A stretch of DNA of 64,000 bases from Acidianus ambivalens (GCF_009729015.1 NZ_CP045482.1:430001-494000); one strand, 5' to 3'. Positions 37,015 through 44,617 are shown, counted from the stretch's first letter. A program made the numbers and translations. The notes: a model not told the origin generated them from the letters alone.

Positions 37015-37977
37015 CTATGCGTATTTGGAATTCAAGTATGCAAGATATACACACATATCTATTCCTGCACTGCATGGTGATGAACCTGCTGAGCATAATT
37101 TATAGGAGTTTTTGCTTGCATACCATTCAAATGTAGTTACTGACTTATTGCACATTAGAACATAGATTGGTTTGAATGTAACATAATGATCCACATACAT
37201 ACATACTGCTGACGCAGTTTCACCACTTGACACAGAGAAGAATGCACTAAAGTTCTCATCAGGGAACGGATAGTAGAAAACTGGTATATGTGCACCACAT
37301 TGGGTAATCAGTGTACCGGCACGTGGTATTTCACCAATAATCATTGCACTCCTAGGTATGAAGGAAGTAAACACATTATGAAGAGTAACCTTATAGCAGT
37401 ATCCATTAGTATCATAAAGTCTTACATAAATTGTGTCACATTTATCATGAACCATTACTACACATAGTTTTGTCCCTCCAAAGTTGTAATAGGGAAAGGT
37501 CTTGTTGTAGAAAGGATAATAGATGTGAGCACATTCTTGAACATAAACTATGAACATTTGGACATACCAACCCGTATGGTTAACAATTAAACCCACACCT
37601 GCTTGGAGGAAAATGTTTCCCGCATTTGGCCCTGGAGGACAAGGTGACATAGCTATCCATATAGCATATGCATAAGGAAGTGGACATTTTTTACATGGGC
37701 AATTACTCCAGAAATTAAGGCAGTTAGGAATATGTATAACTGCTATTGTAGAATTCACGTATCCATGATTACCGCTATCGTTAAAACCTACTATATACCC
37801 CTCAAAATTCGCAAGTTCATTATCACATCCAATTATTTTGACTGGTATAGATTCGCTTCCTCCTCCACCACCGCCTATTATAACAGGATATGCTCCTACT
37901 TGCATTGTTGATATTGGTATTTCTAGTAGGAATAGTACTAGAAGACCTAAACCTAGAAGACTTATAGACTTCCTCAT
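37015..37977 (-). CDS. Cys-rich secreted viral protein, possible second adhesin
   Basis: 320 residues. A signal peptide (LGLGLLVLFLLEIPISTMQV) is followed by YPVIIGGGGGGSE, the same II-Gly run seen just after the signal peptide of VP4. The rest is beta-rich with about 20 Cys residues, and there is no C-terminal membrane anchor. It is upstream of VP4 in the same direction. This suggests a soluble or virion-attached fibre component or glycoprotein. I know no named homologue. Confidence 0.6.
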   Translation of the reverse strand: MRKSISLLGLGLLVLFLLEIPISTMQVGAYPVIIGGGGGGSESIPVKIIGCDNELANFEGYIVGFNDSGNHGYVNSTIAVIHIPNCLNFWSNCPCKKCPLPYAYAIWIAMSPCPPGPNAGNIFLQAGVGLIVNHTGWYVQMFIVYVQECAHIYYPFYNKTFPYYNFGGTKLCVVMVHDKCDTIYVRLYDTNGYCYKVTLHNVFTSFIPRSAMIIGEIPRAGTLITQCGAHIPVFYYPFPDENFSAFFSVSSGETASAVCMYVDHYVTFKPIYVLMCNKSVTTFEWYASKNSYKLCSAGSSPCSAGIDMCVYLAYLNSKYA

Positions 37978-38002
37978 TTGCAGAAGGAAAAAGAGAATGA
38001 GT

Positions 38003-38296
38003 TTAAAAGAGGCTCAGTTCAAGCGTATCCCATATCACTGCAAACACTGAACCTATCGTTACAATGGTAAGAATCAATAACTCGTTAGTTTTCCTCAAAA
38101 TTAGGTAGATCCCTAGAATTGCCATTATTTTTAGCGTTATCAATGTTAGAAGCATTGGAAAATAGCCGTATTTACTAAAATAGCTGACTATAGGGTTCAG
38201 CTCAATAAAGTGATAATACCACGCAATAAACGATACAACGACATCATAAATATTGCCCGCAATGAAGACAGTCCATAAAACCTTAATTTTACTCAT
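38003..38296 (-). CDS. Small membrane protein, DUF5658-like
   Basis: 97 residues with three hydrophobic segments; ELNPIVSYFSKYGYFPMLLT resembles the (E/K)NP motif of DUF5658-type archaeal viral proteins. A paralogue with KNPMAVPF lies at 38976. It is 1 base downstream of the B129-like gene. Confidence 0.55.
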   Translation of the reverse strand: MSKIKVLWTVFIAGNIYDVVVSFIAWYYHFIELNPIVSYFSKYGYFPMLLTLITLKIMAILGIYLILRKTNELLILTIVTIGSVFAVIWDTLELSLF

Positions 38297-38674
38297 CTAA
38301 CTCACGCAGATATTATGCTTCTTACAAACGTGGTCTAAAAGGGCATCCGTTGTTGTGAACTCTCTCTTACAAATAGGACAGACTTTGGTGTGCTCAGCAT
38401 AACGAATGTGCTGTTTGAGAGCCGTTAAAGAACTGAAGGGCAATAAACACAATGGACATACATAGGGGGATACTGCTTTACTTTGCAGGAGCTTCATTAA
38501 ATAATCTGACTCAGCGAGCAAGTCAGGGCGGTAAATTAATGCCTTAACGATTGCCCTAATTAGTCTCTTCTGCTCGGGTGTAAGAGAATGGTAACGCCTT
38601 AGTTCTTCTAAAGTTACATGGATAGCTATCGACTTATGGTTGCTCAGGTACTTTTTAGTACCTGATTCCGTCAC
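38297..38674 (-). CDS. B129-like zinc-finger regulator
   Basis: 125 residues. A helical N-terminal half (KRLIRAIVKALIYRPDLLAE) and two tandem C2H2 fingers: CPLCLLPFSSLTALKQHIRYAEH and CPICKREFTTTDALLDHVCKKH (quoted only as the C..C..H..H patterns CPLC...H and CPIC...H). SSV1 B129 is a 129-residue transcription factor with the same layout. Probably a viral regulator of late genes. Confidence 0.8.
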   Translation of the reverse strand: MTESGTKKYLSNHKSIAIHVTLEELRRYHSLTPEQKRLIRAIVKALIYRPDLLAESDYLMKLLQSKAVSPYVCPLCLLPFSSLTALKQHIRYAEHTKVCPICKREFTTTDALLDHVCKKHNICVS

Positions 38675-38694
38675 TGTTTCCTCACCCCTTTACT

Positions 38695-38979
38695 TTACAG
38701 GAGGAAATCCCAGTACACATTATTTTTAATTAGCCATTCTAGAATCCTTTTCCTTAGAACTTCCTCATTTTTACTATTTTTAATAACGATTAGCCTACCT
38801 CCACTAAAATATTCTATCCTCCCATCAATCCCTATAAATACTAATGATTCTAATTCGGGCAAATCTTCATCACCGGCTTCATACTCTAGGTCTTTTAAGA
38901 ATTGTTTTAATTCTGTAAGGTTAAAGTCAGCAATAACCCATTTCTTTTCCTTAAACTTTTTTTCCAGGGCTCGGCTCAT
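38695..38979 (-). CDS. Viral hypothetical protein (94 aa)
   Basis: 94 residues, soluble and acidic, with FNLTELKQFLKDLEYEAGDE and FIGIDGRIEYFSGGRLIVIK, an alpha then beta pattern. It overlaps the DUF5658-like gene upstream by 4 bases. No family recognised. Confidence 0.6.
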   Translation of the reverse strand: MSRALEKKFKEKKWVIADFNLTELKQFLKDLEYEAGDEDLPELESLVFIGIDGRIEYFSGGRLIVIKNSKNEEVLRKRILEWLIKNNVYWDFLL

Positions 38980-39275
38980 CTTCTCACCTTGTGCCTGTAG
39001 ATTGCCAAAGTATTGTTTACGACAATCACCGCTTCACCTAGAAGATCAGCGTATAAAACATACCAGAAGACGTTACTGATTTGCATCATTACCAATATTA
39101 GGAGTAATGCAAACGTACCTAGGCCGAACTTGTACATTGCAAGTAATAGAGGGCTATCAACGAAAGGCACAGCCATAGGGTTCTTCTCTTCTGCACCTCT
39201 CTTTAGCCCCAAGATAGTAGTCCAATAATCATCAAACTGAATTCCGTAAAATGCTATGATGTCGATAACGTTCAT
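38976..39275 (-). CDS. Small membrane protein, DUF5658-like
   Basis: 99 residues, three hydrophobic segments. DDYWTTILGLKRGAEEKNPM and LLAMYKFGLGTFALLLIL are typical of the small DUF5658 membrane proteins of spindle-shaped viruses. Its ATG overlaps the stop of the zinc-finger gene upstream (ATGA at 39272-39275). Confidence 0.6.
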   Translation of the reverse strand: MNVIDIIAFYGIQFDDYWTTILGLKRGAEEKNPMAVPFVDSPLLLAMYKFGLGTFALLLILVMMQISNVFWYVLYADLLGEAVIVVNNTLAIYRHKVRR

Positions 39276-39409
39276 TTCCTAATCACCCTTTCGCTTATCA
39301 ATCTACTGTCGATTTTCTCGAAACTCCAACCATGTTTCCTTCTAAGGTGTGACCGCAATGCGTTCTTTGTGTTATACTCCTTACCGCAAATCTTACAGAT
39401 GTACTTCAT
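39272..39409 (-). CDS. Single C2H2 zinc-finger microprotein
   Basis: 45 residues: MKYICKICGKEYNTKNALRS then HLRRKHGWSFEKIDSRLISE. The finger C-x2-C-x12-H-x4-H is complete. ATG 39409 overlaps the upstream gene's stop and its own stop overlaps the next ATG, the coupling used throughout this block. Likely a viral DNA-binding regulator. Confidence 0.75.
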   Translation of the reverse strand: MKYICKICGKEYNTKNALRSHLRRKHGWSFEKIDSRLISERVIRK

Positions 39410-39687
39410 ACCTTGAAAACCTCCTTCAACTGCTTTAAGTAAGTCATTTGTTTTTCAACCTTTGCACCAGTAGTATTCCTTGTGTTTCTGTGAAGTAAAT
39501 AATACAAAGCCTTGTGCTTTTCATCATAACGCCCGCAAGAATGGTTTATTATCCCTCTAAGGCTTCTTGCCCTATATCCACAAACGGGGCAGGTAAGTGG
39601 CTCATTGTAGTGACATTTTCTGATATGTATCCTCAACCAATTTATTGAAGGCTCTAATTCCCCACAAAACGGGCACTTGTAACTCAT
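39406..39687 (-). CDS. Two-finger C2H2 protein
   Basis: 93 residues with YKCPFCGELEPSINWLRIHI (C-x2-C...H-x4-H) followed by TCPVCGYRARSLRGIINHSC (second finger). The C-terminus is basic and helical. A79-type zinc-finger proteins are common in SSVs. Overlaps both neighbours by 4 bases. Confidence 0.75.
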   Translation of the reverse strand: MSYKCPFCGELEPSINWLRIHIRKCHYNEPLTCPVCGYRARSLRGIINHSCGRYDEKHKALYYLLHRNTRNTTGAKVEKQMTYLKQLKEVFKV

Positions 39688-39851
39688 AGTATTTCAGCCT
39701 CCTGCTTTGGGGTAGGCTTTATGTTGAAAGATTGATAGTAAACATCAAGTATGAAATCATTGTTGATTTTCTCAATGTTATGCAAGTGAGCAATCACTTG
39801 TTTCTTTGTCTTGAAAAGTAACCCGCATCTTAAACACTGATAAACGATCAT
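39684..39851 (-). CDS. Degenerate zinc-finger microprotein
   Basis: 55 residues: MIVYQCLRCGLLFKTKKQVI then AHLHNIEKINNDFILDVYYQ. C-x2-C is present and His residues follow at the usual distance but with H-x-H spacing, so zinc binding is uncertain. ATGA overlaps join it to the RHH gene upstream and the two-finger gene downstream. Confidence 0.65.
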   Translation of the reverse strand: MIVYQCLRCGLLFKTKKQVIAHLHNIEKINNDFILDVYYQSFNIKPTPKQEAEIL

Positions 39852-40024
39852 TGCTTTTGGGCCTCCTCTAAGAACCTTAGGATTGCCATTCTAATGACTT
39901 CAGACCTGTAAAGGCGGTGATTCCTAGCATAGCGGTCTATCGCATCTAGGAGTATGGCAGGCATCTTCACTGTAACCACTTTTATTTCTTCTTCTATTGC
40001 AGGAACGACTTCAGCGTCAGTCAT
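39848..40024 (-). CDS. Ribbon-helix-helix (CopG-like) regulator
   Basis: 58 residues. EEIKVVTVKMPAILLDAIDR is the beta strand and helix 1; YARNHRLYRSEVIRMAILRF is helix 2. This is a classic RHH fold with an acidic N-terminus. Overlaps both neighbours by 4 bases. Likely dimeric DNA-binding protein. Confidence 0.75.
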   Translation of the reverse strand: MTDAEVVPAIEEEIKVVTVKMPAILLDAIDRYARNHRLYRSEVIRMAILRFLEEAQKQ

Positions 40025-40275
40025 CCCTTTATCACCTTCTCGACCTCTTCACGAGTAAAGTGATAGTAATCGTCTTCAATCCATACGTGAAGTTCTTCGT
40101 CTAACCACTGTGCGAAGAATTTCACAGTCATATCGCCTATCTTCAGATATCCGCTTACTGAAGTATCGTCGCCGTTCTTTTTCGCCCATAACACTTCGAT
40201 ACATTTGCTTATGATAACGGAATCGGCTAAGTTTAGTATTTCCTGCAAATGTTGAAATACGTCGTCCGGGTTCAT
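40021..40275 (-). CDS. Viral hypothetical protein (84 aa)
   Basis: 84 residues. Helical start (NPDDVFQHLQEILNLADSVI) then beta strands (GYLKIGDMTVKFFAQWLDEE). The same helix-plus-strand layout is seen in the genes at 40272 and 40873, which also have 'I+IGD' or a similar strand, so they may be distant paralogues. Function unknown. Confidence 0.6.
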   Translation of the reverse strand: MNPDDVFQHLQEILNLADSVIISKCIEVLWAKKNGDDTSVSGYLKIGDMTVKFFAQWLDEELHVWIEDDYYHFTREEVEKVIKG

Positions 40276-40724
40276 TCTTGAACCACCTTAGCCTGGATAT
40301 AATCGCGAATTGTCCAAACTATTTCGTAACTGTTCTTGTATTCGTACTTTGTGTCTGCGACTCTTGAAACGCCGTGAAACGCAGGCATCATATTCAGAAA
40401 GTCAGTTAGGATTCTAGGGGCGTTTTGGTCACTCAATATTTGGTCAATAATTGACCAATCAGCAGTTATTTCGAAAACTGTGTTTTCATTGGGCTCACCG
40501 TTTTCAATATCCACTAGTTTGATCTTCAATGTTACATCGTTCTTATTTCCATATAGACAGAACTTCAGATAATGCCCATCCAATAACTTGTAGTATAGCT
40601 TCCCTAGACCCTTGTCACTGCGAATTGGCTTGATGAACCTCATCTGCTTTGTTGAGAATAATAATTCATGCACAACGGTACTAGTTAGGTGTTTGGAAGT
40701 AACGGCGTAATCTATTGCGTTCAT
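40272..40724 (-). CDS. Viral hypothetical protein (150 aa)
   Basis: 150 residues from ATG 40724; an in-frame TTG one codon earlier is not preferred because the ATG overlaps the upstream stop as TGATG. Mixed alpha/beta with YKLLDGHYLKFCLYGNKNDV and ITADWSIIDQILSDQNAPRI. No family recognised. Part of the leftward overlapping operon. Confidence 0.6.
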   Translation of the reverse strand: MNAIDYAVTSKHLTSTVVHELLFSTKQMRFIKPIRSDKGLGKLYYKLLDGHYLKFCLYGNKNDVTLKIKLVDIENGEPNENTVFEITADWSIIDQILSDQNAPRILTDFLNMMPAFHGVSRVADTKYEYKNSYEIVWTIRDYIQAKVVQE

Positions 40725-40870
40725 CAATAGTCACCTATAGCGTAGTAGTTGATTATGTACTCGATTTTCTTCTCGATCTCTTCTAGTTCTTTTAGGTCTT
40801 CTTCATCAAGGTCGTTTTCGTCCAAGTACTTTTCTAGTCTTTGTCTAATCTGCTTTAACTCCTTACTCAT
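40724..40870 (-). CDS. Short acidic coiled-coil protein
   Basis: 48 residues: MSKELKQIRQRLEKYLDEND then LDEEDLKELEEIEKKIEYII. A single amphipathic helix pair. Its stop overlaps the next ATG (TGATG). Possibly an adaptor or an inhibitor of a partner protein. Confidence 0.55.
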   Translation of the reverse strand: MSKELKQIRQRLEKYLDENDLDEEDLKELEEIEKKIEYIINYYAIGDY

Positions 40871-40872
40871 TG

Positions 40873-41181
40873 TCAATCCCCTACCTCCTCTAGGAATTTA
40901 ATCGCCTCATCTAATTTGACATAAAACCAGAACGGCTCGCTTTCGATCTCAATGTTTCCATGCTCGTTCATCGTTGTTTTCAAAGTGTATTGAGCGTCGC
41001 CTATCCTGATTACCCCTTTCGCAATTAGCTCGTCAAGCGATTTCTGTGGTTTCTGGACGTATAATACTTCTAGACTTGCCTCCTCTATTATCGAATTCCT
41101 ATCTAGGAACTGTTCGAGATGAAACAAAAATTTCTCGAACAGTTCCTCTCTGGATTTATCCCCTTTAGTCACGACCTCCAT
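40873..41181 (-). CDS. Viral hypothetical protein, first gene of the leftward regulatory operon
   Basis: 102 residues. Helical half (REELFEKFLFHLEQFLDRNS) then strands (GVIRIGDAQYTLKTTMNEHG) and a C-terminal helix. It starts next to the divergent promoter region at 41182-41254. Similar layout to the proteins at 40021 and 40272. Confidence 0.6.
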   Translation of the reverse strand: MEVVTKGDKSREELFEKFLFHLEQFLDRNSIIEEASLEVLYVQKPQKSLDELIAKGVIRIGDAQYTLKTTMNEHGNIEIESEPFWFYVKLDEAIKFLEEVGD

Positions 41182-41254
41182 CTGACCACCCTCAATCTAT
41201 CTATCTGTCAATCTGAATATATAAATTTTTCTGTCTATCAATCCATCAATAAAG
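41182..41254. promoter_or_regulatory. Divergent viral promoter with repeated TCAATC-type motifs
   Basis: 73 bases between the leftward and rightward viral operons. It contains TCAATCTATCTATCTG, GTCAATCTG (41207-41215) and CTATCAATCCATCAAT, around an AT-rich centre ATATATAAATTTTT that could give TATA boxes to both sides. The motif CAGATTGA (its complement) reappears at 41687 and 41740 before the second RHH gene. These are likely regulator-binding sites. Confidence 0.55.
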
Positions 41255-41708
41255 ATGCAGATATATAAGAGAAACATGATAATGCATTATAAGGGGACAG
41301 AGTTGGTCGAAACTAAAAGGGTGACAAAAAAGAAGACTACATTAGCGTTTGACGAAGACGTGTATCAAGTACTGAAGTTAGTATCTGTATATCTGAATAG
41401 GGATATGACTGAGATAATAGAAGAAGCTGTAGTTGCGTGGTTAGTCCAAAATAAGGAAAAACTACCTGTTGAACTTAGACCTAAGATAGATGAGATAGGT
41501 AAGCGTTTTTTTCACGCGAAATGAGGTAGATGAGAAACTAAAGGACGCAATAGCTACAATATTGGCGTTAGGTGGCAGTGCGGTAACAATACCCTATGCA
41601 GAGTTTCTAAAAATATTAGGTATATTAGATAGTAAAGAGGCCAAAGAAGCATACGAGATGTTCAAAATATTATTAGAGAGGATTGACAGATTGAAGAAAG
41701 AGAGATAG
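41255..41708 (+). CDS. RHH regulator with a T7 frameshift site
   Basis: The first frame gives 89 residues with TTLAFDEDVYQVLKLVSVYL and TEIIEEAVVAWLVQ, an RHH domain, ending FHAK-stop. At T7 (41506-41512) the sense can move by one base into TRNEVDEKLKDAIATILALG and ...LERIDRLKKER, a helical 60-residue tail that has no start codon of its own and ends at TAG 41706-41708. Either a one-T indel or a frameshift joins them, giving about 147 residues. First gene of the rightward early operon. Confidence 0.6.
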
Positions 41709-41751
41709 ATATCCAGAAAGATTTATAAGGAAAGATATACAGATTGATAAA

Positions 41752-41940
41752 TTGATGAGTGGAGTGGAAAAGTACATAAAAACAACCCTCAAGATAAGGG
41801 AAGATATTTTTTTGAAGGGAAAACTCCTAGCCTCAGCTAGGGGTAAGACTTTCTCAGACATATTAAATGAGGCACTTGAGGCCTACTTAAGAGAGCACGA
41901 GAACGAGATCAAACAAAAAATCGCAGAGGTGGTGCAATGA
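41752..41940 (+). CDS. Ribbon-helix-helix regulator
   Basis: 62 residues. KYIKTTLKIREDIFLKGKLL and KTFSDILNEALEAYLREHEN form an RHH domain with a C-terminal helix. The ATG follows a promoter-like ATTTATAAGG and two copies of the AGATTGATA/AATTGATGA motif. Stop overlaps the ATG of the next gene (ATGA). Confidence 0.75.
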   Translation: MMSGVEKYIKTTLKIREDIFLKGKLLASARGKTFSDILNEALEAYLREHENEIKQKIAEVVQ

Positions 41941-42479
41941 ATACAAGTTCTTCTAACACAACTGAAACAAACCCCCAAACAAACAAACTAACAAATGCGG
42001 GTATAGAAAAAACTGTTAAACAAACGTCAAACAAACAAACAAACCTAAACCCCTCAAACTTTTACAACATAACTTCATTATTAGCTTTTAGAATTAATGT
42101 TATAGCAAAGCAAAAATATATGGAATTGTCACCTCAGAAGAAAAAAATTGTAAAACTCGTTCTAGAGAACGCAATTCTTTCATTGGCCGAGGATAAGGAA
42201 AATCTTCCTTATTTTGCAAAACAGTTAGGCCTAGAATTAGCCAAGAACGATATTCAGCCCATACTTAATATCAATATAAACTATAGTGAAGCTAAAGCTG
42301 AGGCAAAAGCTGAGATAGATATCTCAAAATTACTTGAACTAACGAATGAGTTAGAAAGGATTATCAACTGGATTGAGACGCACAACTGGAGGAAAGAACA
42401 GAACGCGTATATCGTACCACCTGCAGTTCTTAAGGAACTAAACGATGCATTCGCAAAAATAAAGAGGTTGGTGAACTGA
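41937..42479 (+). CDS. Viral early protein, Asn/Thr-rich N-terminus
   Basis: 180 residues. The first 45 are low-complexity (SSNTTETNPQTNKLTNAGIE), then a helical domain with LSPQKKKIVKLVLENAILSL, a short Ala/Glu repeat (SEAKAEAKAEID) and ELTNELERIINWIETHNW. No family recognised. Translationally coupled to the RHH gene. Confidence 0.6.
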   Translation: MNTSSSNTTETNPQTNKLTNAGIEKTVKQTSNKQTNLNPSNFYNITSLLAFRINVIAKQKYMELSPQKKKIVKLVLENAILSLAEDKENLPYFAKQLGLELAKNDIQPILNININYSEAKAEAKAEIDISKLLELTNELERIINWIETHNWRKEQNAYIVPPAVLKELNDAFAKIKRLVN

Positions 42480-42480
42480 G

Positions 42481-42663
42481 ATGACTGAAGTCTCAGAGAA
42501 AGAACTATTCTTAGAGTTGGATGACGACATTAGAGAACTACTATCACTAGTTCATCAAATTTCTATAGACGCTAGGATAGGGAATTACAATAAAATAAAG
42601 ATAGAAAGAGCGATTTTCATAAGCCAGAGAATTACGGCGGAACTTTACCAGATGCTGAGGTGA
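42481..42663 (+). CDS. D63-like helical adaptor
   Basis: 60 residues, two long amphipathic helices (EKELFLELDDDIRELLSLVH and KIKIERAIFISQRITAELYQ). Size, fold and place in the early operon upstream of the D244- and F93-like genes fit SSV1 D63, a dimeric four-helix bundle. Starts one base after the previous stop. Confidence 0.6.
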   Translation: MTEVSEKELFLELDDDIRELLSLVHQISIDARIGNYNKIKIERAIFISQRITAELYQMLR

Positions 42664-42671
42664 CCCGCATT

Positions 42672-43457
42672 ATGCAGCTGCAAGCAGCTAAAGAGATTAA
42701 AAAGATTCTCTCAGGCTTTAAGCAAATTTATGTCATGTTTAGTGGTGGTAGAGATTCCTTAGTAGCTCTTCACATGACTTGGAGTGCATTTCCTGAGAAG
42801 ACTAGAGCACTCTTCATTAATACTGGTATAGCTACACCAGGCTTAGTTGATTACGTTAAGGAAATTGCAAAAGAGATGAACATTGAACTTATAATTGTGG
42901 GCCCTAAATATGACTACTTTGAGCTGGTTCAGAAGAAAGGTTTTCCCACAATAACCCACAGGTGGTGCAAGCACTACCTAAAGTTGCAGCCTTTGCAGGA
43001 ATTTCTAAAGGATAAGAATAAACAGGAAATAGTACTTGTTACTGGAGTTAGGAAAGATGAGAGCTGGATGAAGAGCCACGCCGTAAAATTATATTTACAT
43101 CCAATGTTTGGTGTTTACACCTACGCACCCATTTACGAATTTACAAGTGATGATGTAGAGGAGTACATAAAAACTCACGGTCTAAAGAAGAATCCACTTT
43201 ACGACATTTACGGAAAGGCTTACGACTGTTGGTGTTCTGCTTATAAATCGCCTGCAGATTTCGCAATACTAGCACTGAAGAATCCCGAATTCTTCCAAAA
43301 ATTTGTGGAAGCAGAGGCAAAATTAAGAAAGGGTGGTTCCGGGCTATTTTACAACCACGAAAGAATATACTTCAAGGACATCCAGAAGAATCCAGAATAT
43401 TATTTACAGAAGTACTCACGGACTTACAAATGCCCGTTATGTAGGACTTTAATATGA
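42672..43457 (+). CDS. PAPS-reductase-like PP-loop enzyme
   Basis: 261 residues from ATG 42672; a GTG 12 bases earlier overlaps the previous stop and is an alternative. QIYVMFSGGRDSLVALHMTW contains the PP-loop SGGxDS, and THRWCKHYLKLQPL plus CWCSAYKSPAD supply Cys residues of the PAPS-reductase/DndC-like superfamily; a C-terminal CPLC follows. Possible roles are sulfur transfer to nucleic acid or metabolite, rather than sulfate assimilation. Not part of the SSV1 gene set as I know it. Confidence 0.7.
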   Translation: MQLQAAKEIKKILSGFKQIYVMFSGGRDSLVALHMTWSAFPEKTRALFINTGIATPGLVDYVKEIAKEMNIELIIVGPKYDYFELVQKKGFPTITHRWCKHYLKLQPLQEFLKDKNKQEIVLVTGVRKDESWMKSHAVKLYLHPMFGVYTYAPIYEFTSDDVEEYIKTHGLKKNPLYDIYGKAYDCWCSAYKSPADFAILALKNPEFFQKFVEAEAKLRKGGSGLFYNHERIYFKDIQKNPEYYLQKYSRTYKCPLCRTLI

Positions 43458-43473
43458 TAAAGGGTGACCCACC

Positions 43474-44115
43474 GTGGCCGATTCTTTTTCTTTTAAACTA
43501 AAGTATTGGGGTAATCAACAAGAAGATTACATTTTACCCAATGTATGGTTGGGAAGAGAGTACCTAGTTTTGGGAAAGCTATTAATTAAGTTAGCCCAAT
43601 GGCGGGCTAGAGGGCTAATAGATTTTGATGTATTTGTAAAGATAACAGGAGTCGGGACTCTTACCAACATTGTTAATTTTGAACATTATGAAGGATTGCA
43701 GGACAAATATGATCTAACGCTTTATGTGAAAGCTAAGGAGTCGTTCTATCCGCTTATCTGGTTAGATATAACGGGTTCAAGTTGGACTGAAGAAGAAAGC
43801 AGAAGCCGTTACGGTGAGGCTGTCTATGCTGTACTTAGTACCAAAATAGAAATAGCTAGAAAATACAACGTATTAGGGCGGGTATTCTTTATCCATTATA
43901 ACGATGTTGAGGAAAAGCTGAAATGTATTTCTGCTTTACAGATACTAAACTTAGAGAGAAAGAACAAGATTAAGAAAGATAAGTTTGAAAGGGATGCAAA
44001 AAGCGAATATTATCTTATTCCTGTGGAGTATTGGAAGAACTTAGTAGAGCTTAGAGTGGCAATTAAGGGTTTCTATCAGAGCTTTAAGGAGTATTTGGCT
44101 AGGGTGAGCAAATGA
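43474..44115 (+). CDS. SSV1 D244-like nuclease
   Basis: 213 residues from GTG 43474. The region ILPNVWLGREYLVLGKLLIK and DLTLYVKAKESFYPLIWLDI corresponds to the PD-(D/E)XK-type core of D244, with an acidic strand (WLDITGS) and downstream VFFIHYN. D244 is a conserved early SSV protein with an exonuclease or Holliday-junction resolvase-like fold. It overlaps the F93-like gene by 4 bases. Confidence 0.75.
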   Translation: MADSFSFKLKYWGNQQEDYILPNVWLGREYLVLGKLLIKLAQWRARGLIDFDVFVKITGVGTLTNIVNFEHYEGLQDKYDLTLYVKAKESFYPLIWLDITGSSWTEEESRSRYGEAVYAVLSTKIEIARKYNVLGRVFFIHYNDVEEKLKCISALQILNLERKNKIKKDKFERDAKSEYYLIPVEYWKNLVELRVAIKGFYQSFKEYLARVSK

Positions 44116-44435
44116 AAGTAGAGAAGAATAAGGACAAAATAGACAAACTCTTCTCAACCCCGCAAAAACTAATAATACTTATCGGGGCATGGAAAGAGGA
44201 AAAAGGGGATTGGCCTAGTGTCTCTGAAATCTATAACGAGTTAAACAGGAATACACATGTTTGGTACAATTGGCAGAATTTCCTTATAGAGAACGGGATA
44301 ATAGAAATCAAAGAGGTCAAGACACAAAAAGGGCCGGTAAAAAAGACCATAATACTTACGCAGAAAGGACAAATACTCTACAATATTATCAATGAATGCC
44401 TAAGAAAATCTTTGCATATTGAAGAAGGCGTTTGA
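44112..44435 (+). CDS. F93-like winged-helix regulator
   Basis: 107 residues. LIILIGAWKEEKGDWPSVSE, VWYNWQNFLIENGIIEIKEV and KKTIILTQKGQILYNIINEC form a wHTH with a long C-terminal helix, similar to F93 of SSV1. Coupled to D244-like by an ATGA overlap. Likely early transcriptional regulator. Confidence 0.75.
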   Translation: MKVEKNKDKIDKLFSTPQKLIILIGAWKEEKGDWPSVSEIYNELNRNTHVWYNWQNFLIENGIIEIKEVKTQKGPVKKTIILTQKGQILYNIINECLRKSLHIEEGV

Positions 44436-44468
44436 CTAGGGCGAACGGGAAATGGTAGCCGCATATTT

Positions 44469-44529
44469 GCAGCACTCCTTTGCAGCTGCATGGAGCCCTC
44501 CTAGATAGCTGCATAGTGCTGCATGCAGC
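44469..44529. repeat. Cluster of GCAGC/GCTGC motifs
   Basis: Within 61 bases there are GCAGC (44469), GCAGCTGC (44482), GCTGC (44508), GCTGC (44518) and GCAGC (44525), several extended as TGCATG or GCTGCATGCAGC palindromes. It lies in the 206-base gap before int(N), the longest gap in the early region. Candidate operator or replication-control site. Confidence 0.55.
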
Positions 44530-44607
44530 AACGCTTTGAATTTTTCGCACTATTGAGGAATCTTTGCCGTCTTCTTTCAATTCCTTTGTTGATATTCTAT
44601 TAGAATG

Positions 44608-44617
44608 AGTATTTAAA
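44608..44617 (+). promoter_or_regulatory. TATA-like box for int(N)
   Basis: TATTTAAA ends 25 bases before the ATG at 44642, the expected distance for a leaderless or short-leader archaeal transcript. Upstream lies the GCAGC motif cluster. Confidence 0.4.
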
